A stretch of 20,564 nucleotides of DNA from a virus. The stretch is taken from the IMG/VR virus record IMGVR_UViG_3300035670_001455, positions 1-20,564 of that record; one strand, 5' to 3'. The translations under genes were made by a program, and so were the position numbers. The notes beneath the pieces are model-generated. The model ran no database searches and was not told the origin of the DNA. It saw only the letters and a list, made by a program, of their open reading frames with translations. Of this stretch, positions 5,714 to 10,998 are shown piece by piece. Each line of letters begins with the position of its first letter. Within the stretch, counting starts at the first letter, position 1.

Positions 5714-5918
5714 TTTTATCCGCTACTCTCCCAAGAGATCCGAGAAAGCAAAGACAAACGCCAAGTGGGTTTCCACCGACGCATATAAAGACAACTACGA
5801 GGAAGCGATGGCCGGACGGCTCACCTACACGAGAAAGCCCTACTGCCTGAAGTGCTCGGCGCCGATCGTCGACGGAAAACTCTGCCCCTGCGGCGCGACG
5901 ACATGGGTGTACCGATGA
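5703..5918 (+). CDS. Zinc-ribbon protein, 71 aa
   Basis: TTG 5703 follows GGAGG (5690-5694) at good spacing; ATG 5688 in the same frame has no ribosome site, so I prefer TTG. The protein is basic at the start (FIRYSPKRSEKAKTNAKW). It ends with a C-terminal ribbon, YCLKCSAPIVDGKLCPCGATTW: C-x2-C and C-x-C separated by eight residues. Likely nucleic-acid- or protein-binding. The stop overlaps the next start (ATGA). Confidence 0.55.
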   Translation: MSSDFIRYSPKRSEKAKTNAKWVSTDAYKDNYEEAMAGRLTYTRKPYCLKCSAPIVDGKLCPCGATTWVYR

Positions 5919-6346
5919 AGTGGCGAGAGGGGATTTTCGCAATCTGCCCATTCTGCTACGCATCCAGGACGGGGGCGGGACGCAAAGAGAGTGGGGGTAG
6001 GATTGGGCGGGTTCATCACTACTCTTGCGGATGTTCCGTGGAGGAGTGGTACACGGAAAGGCGCAGGTACCTACAGTCTCACGTTACCGCGGCCTGTGCT
6101 GGCGGGTGTCTTGTCCTATCCCGCTCACTCTCGGCGATTGTGAATGAAAAAAACTTAGGAACCCTTGAGCTCCTAAAGGATCATCTCAGGATAGCCGAGA
6201 AGGCCTGTAACTTTTTGGCTTATCGGATGTATTACGCTGTCAAGGATTTCGCCATTATCAACGACAACTGGAGGCTCCCGCCGATCCCGCAAATTAAGTC
6301 GTTGACTAAGATAATGGTACCTGCGAAAAAGAATTTCCCCCGGTGA
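5915..6346 (+). CDS. Cys-rich protein, 143 aa, last gene of early operon
   Basis: Taken from ATG 5915, coupled to the previous stop; ATG 5903 is possible. ICPFC near residues 10-14, HHYSCGC near 38-44 and a further CAGGC could form a zinc ribbon. The second half is helical (LELLKDHLRIAEKACNFLAYRMYYAVKDFA). No known family. A hairpin (TTCCC..CGGT with ACCGAGGGAA) overlaps its stop. Confidence 0.55.
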   Translation: MKWREGIFAICPFCYASRTGAGRKESGGRIGRVHHYSCGCSVEEWYTERRRYLQSHVTAACAGGCLVLSRSLSAIVNEKNLGTLELLKDHLRIAEKACNFLAYRMYYAVKDFAIINDNWRLPPIPQIKSLTKIMVPAKKNFPR

Positions 6347-6415
6347 GCTGATAATTCAACCGAGGGAAGAAAGAAATAGCTGAGACAGTAGATAACCGAT
6401 TGCCGGTAACTAGTC

Positions 6416-6449
6416 AAGCCATTTCCTTCTCGGGGACTGGCTTTTTTTT
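6416..6449 (+). terminator. Rho-independent terminator after the early operon
   Basis: AAGCCA (6416-6421) pairs with TGGCTT (6438-6443), and a run of eight T (6442-6449) follows. It ends the rightward early block only about 20 bases before the replication gene. Expression of that gene therefore needs read-through, antitermination or an unseen promoter. Confidence 0.7.
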
Positions 6450-6470
6450 CACCACTAAACAGAGGAAGCG

Positions 6471-7277
6471 ATGAGTAGGTTTGACAACGGATGGATCAAG
6501 ATCTGGCGACTTAAAGAAAGCCATTGGCTCAACAAAGATCCCAAGGCCAGACTTCTTTGGTGGCAACTTTTAACCATGGCAACTTACAAGCCGAGCAAGA
6601 TCAAAACGGGAGGCAAAATTATTGACATTCCTGCTGGAACCGTAGTGACTAGCAAGGCTGAACTGGCTGAGCTGTGCGGGTTCTCTTTGGACACGTCGAA
6701 ACGCCTTATGAAACTGCTAGAAAGCACCCAACAAATCGCCCAACGGACCAGCCGACAAGGTAGCATCATAACCATTTGTAATTGGAGCAAATATCAGGGA
6801 AACCAAGAAGACGATCAGCCTACGGACCAACCGACAGACCAACCGATAGACCAGCCGACGCATCAGCCGACGGACCAGCCTCTTAGTGAAGAAGATAAGA
6901 AATTAAGAAGAGAAGAAACCCCCCTTACCCCCCGTGGGGGAATGACCCCTAATGACCTGATGAACATCTGGAATGAGAACCGGGGAAGGCTAAGAAAGTG
7001 CGCTTCGATAACCAAGCTTCGCAGGGGATGGGCTAACGCCCGCCTCCTGGAGTGCAGCGACCCGGAGGAGTGGACGGCCTGTGTAAAGGCCATCGCCGAT
7101 AATCCGTTTTACAACGGCCAGAACGATCGGGGATGGATTGCAGACTTTGATTTTCTGGTACGTACCCAAACTCTCGTCAGGTATCGGGAAGGGTTTTTCA
7201 ACAAGAAGCCAAAACGGGAGGCCCAGACAATCGTCTTTGAATGGGCTAAACCCAAATCAGAAGGAGGTATTCTGTGA
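6471..7277 (+). CDS. Phage replication initiator (lambda O-like organiser)
   Basis: 268 residues, ATG after GAGGAAG. The N-terminal 110 residues (WIKIWRLKESHWLNKDPKARLLWWQLL..., SKAELAELCGFSLDTSKRLMKLLES) match the winged-helix origin-binding domain of phage O-like/DnaD-like initiators. A tetrapeptide linker, D-Q-P-T repeated about six times (residues 115-137), separates it from a C-terminal domain (PNDLMNIWNENRGRL..., DNPFYNGQNDRGWIADFDFLV) of the kind that contacts the helicase or its loader. 'F.G....GW.ADFDF.' is a common ending in this family. The repeat DNA under the linker looks like origin iterons. Its stop overlaps the next gene (GTGA). Confidence 0.75.
   Translation: MSRFDNGWIKIWRLKESHWLNKDPKARLLWWQLLTMATYKPSKIKTGGKIIDIPAGTVVTSKAELAELCGFSLDTSKRLMKLLESTQQIAQRTSRQGSIITICNWSKYQGNQEDDQPTDQPTDQPIDQPTHQPTDQPLSEEDKKLRREETPLTPRGGMTPNDLMNIWNENRGRLRKCASITKLRRGWANARLLECSDPEEWTACVKAIADNPFYNGQNDRGWIADFDFLVRTQTLVRYREGFFNKKPKREAQTIVFEWAKPKSEGGIL
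6813..6918. other. Candidate replication origin: 12-bp iterons plus A-rich tract
   Basis: Five 12-bp direct repeats and a partial sixth run from 6813 to 6881, with consensus GACCARCCGACR. A purine/A-rich tract (about 6884-6918) follows. This order, within the initiator gene and between its DNA-binding and C-terminal domains, is the arrangement of the lambda origin inside gene O. Origin function is inferred; the repeats could also be only the DNA of a Pro-rich linker. Confidence 0.5.
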
Positions 7278-7729
7278 AACTGAGTGAATTCGCTAACGCA
7301 TGGAAAATGTTGGAGGATGCTTGGCCAAGAACATACACACTCATCTTGGGATCCGAGCGCTTTGCCAATCCTACCCTCTCGGCATTTATGTACCAACGGA
7401 TCGGCGACAGAGTAGCCTTTGACGACTGGAAGGCCGGAGTAGACAGCATTCTGGCCGGCGGTGGTGGTCACGATCCCAGCGACATCATCCGCGCCATCAA
7501 CGACGTTATCAACAAACGCGCTCGATCATCGGCGGCCGAGAGGAAAGAGCCCTGCGAGTATTGCCTCGATACTGGCTTTGTTGAGGCGCGGGATAAAGAC
7601 GGGTACGATTATGCCTTTCGCTGCCCTAAGTTTTGTAAAGAGATCAGCAACAAGATCCCCATGTGGGGCCCTGATTATGAGACAGCCGGGTTTAAAAGGA
7701 TAGTCGTGAACGGACAACTCACCATCTAA
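7274..7729 (+). CDS. Helicase-loader-like (P-type) replication protein
   Basis: GTG 7274 follows a near-perfect AGAAGGAGGT and overlaps the initiator's stop. The 151-residue product has a helical N-terminal domain (FANAWKMLEDAWPRTYT..., LSAFMYQRIGDRVAFDDWKAGVDSIL..., DPSDIIRAINDVI), like phage helicase loader/inhibitor proteins. It then has a zinc motif, CEYCLDTGFVEA...FRCPKFC. Place and shape suggest that it brings the host DnaB helicase to the origin. I see no ATPase motif, so a lambda P or G39P-like non-ATPase loader is the best guess. Confidence 0.55.
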   Translation: MKLSEFANAWKMLEDAWPRTYTLILGSERFANPTLSAFMYQRIGDRVAFDDWKAGVDSILAGGGGHDPSDIIRAINDVINKRARSSAAERKEPCEYCLDTGFVEARDKDGYDYAFRCPKFCKEISNKIPMWGPDYETAGFKRIVVNGQLTI

Positions 7730-7795
7730 GAACTACCTACGGACGGGTGGGGCTAAAATCAATTTTAAGGCACCAAATCGCGAAGCTGGCGAACG

Positions 7796-7821
7796 AAAAA
7801 CCCCCCGGGGCTACCGAGGGG
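7796..7821 (-). terminator. Terminator of the leftward operon
   Basis: On the minus strand CCCCTCGG pairs with CCGGGGGG (8 bp with one G-T pair, loop TAGCC), and five T follow (7800-7796). It stops the leftward genes before they run into the replication genes. A weak AT hairpin (TAAAAT/ATTTTA, 7754-7767) lies just after the replication pair on the plus strand. Confidence 0.75.
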
Positions 7822-7842
7822 ACTTCCGATGATGAGAATCGA

Positions 7843-8013
7843 TTATAGGCCAAGTTTGAAGGCTAGGCGTTTTCGCTTCCTCTCAGGACACTCGCCCTCG
7901 TGCCCGTCAACCTCGTTACCCGTCAACTTGCAAATGTAGTACACAGTCTCATCGCAATAGAGTACTTCAAGGTTTTCGCACCAATCGGCGATGCATGGGC
8001 ACTGGAGCTTCAT
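7843..8013 (-). CDS. Cys-rich miniprotein, 56 aa
   Basis: ATG 8013-8011 overlaps the stop of the upstream gene (ATGA). The product MKLQCPCIADWCENLEVLYC...YYICKLTG ends with GHEGECPERKRKRLAF. Its Cys residues (CPC, WC, YC, IC, CP) are arranged like a small zinc-binding domain, followed by a basic tail. Last gene of the leftward operon. Function unknown. Confidence 0.6.
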   Translation of the reverse strand: MKLQCPCIADWCENLEVLYCDETVYYICKLTGNEVDGHEGECPERKRKRLAFKLGL

Positions 8014-8564
8014 TTTTCCACCACGGCCACACAGAAAAAGTGGATCTTATACCCATTCCCGCCGATCGAGAAATGATGGCAATCCGGGCTAACCTCCCCA
8101 TGATACTGGAGGTATTTCCCAAGCTTCACATAGGCGGTGAGCCAATCGGCGCGGATCGTCCCAGGCTTTTCACCCTCATGGCTGAATTCCCAAGTCCGAG
8201 GGTCAAGGTACGTCTTGCGCGAAATCTTAACCTGGTTAAGAGATGCCTGGATCTTCTCACACGCCCTAACCCATTCCATGTTTTCGGTGGTGTTAGGGTT
8301 AGCGACGTGGTCTCCGCCGAGCGCGGCCTTCATGTCCGGGTAGTCCGATACCGGCATGGAATGGCGGGCGCCCAACGGGAGCAACATTTTTTGACCAGCC
8401 GATATAGGGGAGCCGTCAACATAGTGGTAAACGACGGCAAAGAAACCGTTTGTGAAGGTTGCCATGGTATCCCCTGCCGGAAGCCGCTCAAGGTGAATGA
8501 CTTGGGAATACTGGCGGAGATCGTCGGAAAACTTGGCGCACGTGCTGATGAATTTGTGAAACAT
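8010..8564 (-). CDS. Unknown protein, 184 aa
   Basis: ATG 8564-8562 is chosen because AAAGGAG lies just upstream; the frame extends further 5' only as a shadow of the next gene. The protein is soluble (MFHKFISTCAKFSDDLRQYSQVIHLERLP..., NTTENMEWVRACEKIQASLNQVKISRKTYLDPRTWEFSH). I recognise no domain. Coupled to the Cys-rich miniprotein. Confidence 0.6.
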   Translation of the reverse strand: MFHKFISTCAKFSDDLRQYSQVIHLERLPAGDTMATFTNGFFAVVYHYVDGSPISAGQKMLLPLGARHSMPVSDYPDMKAALGGDHVANPNTTENMEWVRACEKIQASLNQVKISRKTYLDPRTWEFSHEGEKPGTIRADWLTAYVKLGKYLQYHGEVSPDCHHFSIGGNGYKIHFFCVAVVEK

Positions 8565-8568
8565 GGTG

Positions 8569-8985
8569 CTACTCCTTTGAATCGTAAGCGTTTTCGTAAC
8601 CGGGGATCGACTGGATGGCGACGCGTCTAAGGGACTCGCAGAACCGTTTTGCGGAGGATTCTTTCCACCCGACATGCTCACAAGACTGGTATTCATAATG
8701 GGAAATTGCCTTGAGAACGGCCAATGGGTTAACGGGCTTTGTCCGGATATCATGACGCCCGTATTTGTAATCACCACCGGGCCCCGGGGCATCTTGGGGC
8801 TTGCACGAATACCGGGCGCAAACGGACTTGATATTCTCATCCCAGAGCATTTGGGCTGTCTTGGCCTTGTCCGTCATAGTTTCCCACCCATCGGCGCCAT
8901 ACCAAGCGAAACCGGTACGGCTCAAGATATCGGCGGAGTCGATGAGGTATTTGATATCGGAACGATCAACAATGTAAGCGCTCAT
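8569..8985 (-). CDS. Conserved phage/plasmid protein of unknown function, 138 aa
   Basis: ATG 8985-8983 follows AAAGGAATAGCTACC. The start MSAYIVDRSDIKYLID, the middle LWDENIKSVCARY and SHYEYQSCEHVGW recall a family of small uncharacterised proteins often met on phages and plasmids, which begin MSAYIV and carry YEYQSCEH. The family link is from memory of these motifs, not a search. No catalytic motif is evident. Confidence 0.65.
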   Translation of the reverse strand: MSAYIVDRSDIKYLIDSADILSRTGFAWYGADGWETMTDKAKTAQMLWDENIKSVCARYSCKPQDAPGPGGDYKYGRHDIRTKPVNPLAVLKAISHYEYQSCEHVGWKESSAKRFCESLRRVAIQSIPGYENAYDSKE

Positions 8986-8999
8986 GGTAGCTATTCCTT

Positions 9000-9176
9000 T
9001 CAGCGGTAAAAATTCCAACTACGATCGTGATCCGAGGTGATCTCATACTCTTGTCGATCCGTTTCGTAATCGGCGCCGAGCTCTTTTGAAAGAAACTCCT
9101 CCGCATCATCGAAGCTATTAAATTCTTCTCCGAGGAAACAGACTTTTCCGGTCCAATCTTGAATCAGGTAGGTCAT
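9000..9176 (-). CDS. Small acidic protein, 58 aa
   Basis: ATG 9176-9174 behind AAAGGGATAGCTAAG. The product (MTYLIQDWTGKVCFLGEEFNSFDDAEEFLSKEL...) looks like a small alpha/beta protein and is strongly acidic. Acidic miniproteins in phage early or accessory operons are often DNA mimics or inhibitors; nothing here proves that. Function unknown. Confidence 0.6.
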   Translation of the reverse strand: MTYLIQDWTGKVCFLGEEFNSFDDAEEFLSKELGADYETDRQEYEITSDHDRSWNFYR

Positions 9177-9197
9177 CTTAGCTATCCCTTTCGTTGG

Positions 9198-9413
9198 TTA
9201 AATCTCATGCTCAAAGCGATACCGATCGCCGCGCTTGACAACACGAACGGTCGGTATAAATGTCATGCCGGGATTACGGTAAACTTCAAAAACGTTAGGA
9301 CGTGATGAAACGTGAAACGATACGAGTTCGGTTGTGCACCAGTATCGTTTGATTAGCTCCCGTATCCCGTCAATCGTCCCAGCACTAGCGAGTAGTTTGT
9401 ATTTCCGTACCAT
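9198..9413 (-). CDS. Small basic protein, 71 aa, first gene of leftward operon
   Basis: ATG 9413-9411 follows AAAGGAATAGCTAAG. The frame opens further upstream (to 9488), but that part covers the promoter. The protein (MVRKYKLLASAGTIDGIRELIKRYWCTTELVSFHV..., IPTVRVVKRGDRYRFEHEI) looks like a small alpha/beta fold. No family recognised. Confidence 0.6.
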   Translation of the reverse strand: MVRKYKLLASAGTIDGIRELIKRYWCTTELVSFHVSSRPNVFEVYRNPGMTFIPTVRVVKRGDRYRFEHEI

Positions 9414-9459
9414 CTTAGCTATTCCTTTCATCGCTGGGCTCCATCGCCCGACGCAATTG

Positions 9460-9488
9460 GGTATACCTAACACACAATCGAATGTCAA
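9460..9488 (-). promoter_or_regulatory. Leftward sigma70-type promoter
   Basis: On the minus strand TTGACA (9488-9483) and TATACC (9465-9460) are 17 bases apart, about 50 bases before the first leftward gene. The -35 is consensus; the -10 matches four of six. The -35 lies inside the palindrome at 9483-9500. Confidence 0.65.
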
Positions 9489-9500
9489 TAGCTATTGACA
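9483..9500. promoter_or_regulatory. 18-bp perfect palindrome, likely operator
   Basis: TGTCAATAGCTATTGACA is a perfect palindrome that carries a consensus -35 hexamer on each strand. A dimer bound here would block leftward and possibly rightward transcription together. Near-identical flanks and half-sites occur at 419-444. The rightward -10 is poor, so the plus-strand promoter is uncertain. Confidence 0.6.
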
Positions 9501-9670
9501 GCTTTTTTTCGGGTTGTGTCATGATGGGGAAGGAAAAAAGAGCTTGACAAATGGGTTCATGCATTAAACCAATAGGTTAGGGGGAATTGGATAAGTTGTT
9601 GAGTATGCAGGGGATGAATGGTAGGGTGGGGGAGTATTCCTAAACCGCATAGCGGAGGGGGTGGTTGTCA
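9501..9670. other. Leader region before the small-terminase candidate
   Basis: About 170 bases with no credible gene. A second TTGACAAATGGG (9544-9555) resembles TTGACAAATGAG at 439-450, but no good -10 follows. The region is G-rich and T-rich on the plus strand near 9580-9664. Confidence 0.35.
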
Positions 9671-10066
9671 ATGATGATTGATGATGTTAAGAGACTCGCC
9701 GGACTAGGGCTCACACCAAAGCATATCGCGGTCCTGTTAGGACTAACCCCCCGAGAGATTGACAAGCTAGAGATCCTCTACCCTGAGGTCTCTTCCTCCA
9801 TCGAGCAAGGGCGGGCTTCCTCCCTCGAGCGTCTCACCCAGAAGCTTATCGACCTAGCCTCTCAGGGTACCGATTTAAAGGCTATCCAAGCGGCCTTGGT
9901 GCTCGTTGGCGGGGACGCCTACCGCACCGACAAGCCGACTACCTCCATTACCAATAATACCGTCGTTGCGCTCCCCAGCCCGGCTGAGGCACTAGAGATC
10001 CTAAGGAATGATCCGGCGATACTCGAAGGTGATCATAACCTTATTATGGGCGTGAACCAGAAATAA
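9671..10066 (+). CDS. HTH protein, probable small terminase subunit
   Basis: 131 residues from ATG 9671 (TTG 9665 and ATG 9674 are alternatives; GGAGGGGGTGG lies upstream). Residues 1-35 (DVKRLAGLGLTPKHIAVLLGLTPREIDKLEILYPEV) form a homeodomain-like HTH. SSSIEQGRASSLERLTQKLIDLASQGTDLKAIQAALVLVGGDAYR follows. HTH, then 'YPE...GRA', then a helical block ending near a 'W/Y-R' motif, is the layout of many phage small terminase subunits, which recognise the packaging site and stimulate the large subunit. Position upstream of the large terminase fits, although 650 bases and one gene intervene. It could instead be a regulator. Confidence 0.5.
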   Translation: MMIDDVKRLAGLGLTPKHIAVLLGLTPREIDKLEILYPEVSSSIEQGRASSLERLTQKLIDLASQGTDLKAIQAALVLVGGDAYRTDKPTTSITNNTVVALPSPAEALEILRNDPAILEGDHNLIMGVNQK

Positions 10067-10121
10067 CTAACGTGTGTTCGTTTTCGGAAGATAATCCCCT
10101 CCCTTTTCGGGCGGGGGCGCG

Positions 10122-10237
10122 GGGGGAAAGCTAAGATGGTAATGGCGGTTTTGCGGAGCTCCCCCCAAGGGAGGCGAGTTTGGCGGACGTCTAGAGAAGG
10201 CCGGCAATCTCGCCACTACACCATCATAGCTTCCCCC
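10122..10237. ncRNA. Large stem-loop, candidate structured RNA or packaging site
   Basis: The 5' arm GGGGGAAAGCTAAGATGGT (10122-10140) pairs with ACCATCATAGCTTCCCCC (10220-10237) over 17 bp with one bulged A and one A-A mismatch. TGGCG/CGCCA (10143-10147 with 10211-10215) extends it. Inside are CTCCC/GGGAG (loop CCCAA, 10159-10173) and an alternative GGCGAG/CTCGCC pairing (10173-10178 with 10209-10214). It lacks a tRNA T-arm. Whether it is transcribed, and from which strand, is unknown. Confidence 0.5.
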
Positions 10238-10585
10238 TGTCCTAAAACCAACGATTGCACCGACAGGTGCACCGACGATGAAATCTTACATAGTTGCGAG
10301 ACTGCTGGGGAAAACGGGTGTTTGGAAAACTTCATCAGCCGACAGCTGAACCAACAGACCATACAACCTAACTACGCGATATCACTAAAGCGCGTACCAG
10401 GCTACTCGCTCCGTAACTACCCGTTATCATTACTGGCTGGAATTAGGCAGGGTATCGGTAGATACACTTCTCCATTGAGTCTAATCAGGGGGCTCCTCGG
10501 CGCCCCCCGCCCCCCCGCCTTCACTCCGTATCGATCTCCGATCGTCCGGAGCCCTGTTGTCTTGGGTTTAGGATTAACATCACTT

Positions 10586-10615
10586 GGGGGCGGGAACGGG
10601 AACGGTTCGGAGGGG
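10586..10615 (+). other. Possible G-quadruplex motif
   Basis: Four G-runs (5, 3, 3 and 4 G) with loops of 1, 3 and 11 bases lie just before and overlapping the first of the two paired hairpins. A fold here would compete with that hairpin. Confidence 0.3.
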
Positions 10616-10669
10616 AAAGAATCAGGATTCGTCGTGTTTCTCCGAACCACTCCTCTATGATTAGTGGTT
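10604..10669 (+). promoter_or_regulatory. Two mutually exclusive hairpins upstream of the terminase operon
   Basis: GGTTCGGAG (10604-10612) pairs perfectly with CTCCGAACC (10640-10648), and AACCACT (10645-10651) pairs perfectly with AGTGGTT (10663-10669). The bases 10645-10648 belong to both stems, so only one can form fully. An A-run, not a T-run, follows, so this is not a simple terminator. The layout resembles a switching leader. Confidence 0.4.
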
Positions 10670-10716
10670 AAAAAATAGGCTGTCAACCAAAGATTTATTT
10701 GAAGTAGGTGTAACCC

Positions 10717-10998
10717 ATGGCAGACAAAGCTTTCCTGTTAAAACGCGTTTCTCAGCTACAAGACCGTTACAGGGGCACGTACGGCTCCGAACTGACCACC
10801 AACGAGGTCGTTTCATACCTCAAGGCGCATGTGTATCAGCGTCAAATGGCAGAACTCGCCGTGCTGGATTCCATGCCGACGGCGGAGCTGCTGGAGACTC
10901 TCGATATCCTCTCGGCTCCTCCTCCGCCAGTGAATGATAACCATCCCGTCATGCATCAGGTGAATAAACCTCGCGGGCGCCCAAAGAAGGTCAAATGA
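10717..10998 (+). CDS. Small protein with AT-hook-like tail, before the large terminase
   Basis: 93 residues, ATG after AGTAGGTG. The N-terminal two thirds are helical (FLLKRVSQLQDRYRGTYGSELTTNEVVSYLKAHVYQRQMAEL), then a Pro-rich linker (SAPPPPVND), then KPRGRPKK, an AT-hook that would bind the minor groove of AT-rich DNA. Its stop overlaps the large terminase start (ATGA), so the pair is co-translated. It may assist packaging-site recognition, or be the true small terminase; no HTH is visible. Confidence 0.6.
   Translation: MADKAFLLKRVSQLQDRYRGTYGSELTTNEVVSYLKAHVYQRQMAELAVLDSMPTAELLETLDILSAPPPPVNDNHPVMHQVNKPRGRPKKVK

Larger units (their letters stand above)
10067..10716. other. 650-base non-coding stretch rich in inverted repeats
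   Basis: No convincing gene on either strand: the long plus frame here (10136-10660) has low-complexity Ser/Arg/Pro composition. The stretch instead holds many hairpins: 10096-10116 (CCCC.CCC/GGG.GGGG), the large one at 10122-10237, TGCACC-GACA-GGTGCA near 10256-10271, GGGGGC/GCCCCC near 10488-10507, CTCCG/CGGAG near 10535-10550, and the pair at 10604-10669. Such density before the terminase operon suggests a structured RNA leader, a packaging site, or both. Confidence 0.55.

Noticed and set aside
6813-6881. CRISPR-like or satellite array
   Set aside because: The 12-bp units are contiguous without spacers and stay in frame within the initiator gene, so iterons or a protein linker explain them.
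9579-9642. Short peptide frame before the small-terminase candidate
   Set aside because: About 18 codons from a TTG with poor spacing to a G-run; no support beyond chance.
10122-10237. Possible tRNA on either strand (GGTGTAGTGG looks like a D-arm)
   Set aside because: No GTTCRA T-arm and no anticodon arm of proper size; the acceptor-like ends belong to one long stem.
10136-10660. 174-residue plus-strand open frame, and an 89-residue minus frame within it (10417-10686)
   Set aside because: Low-complexity Ser/Arg/Pro/Gly composition, no domain, and its start lies inside the large stem at 10122-10237. The GGGGGGAAAG before it is that stem's arm, not a clear ribosome site.
10681-10686. Another TGTCAA half-site as a leftward promoter
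   Set aside because: A lone half-site with a poor -10 on the minus strand and no leftward gene to serve.
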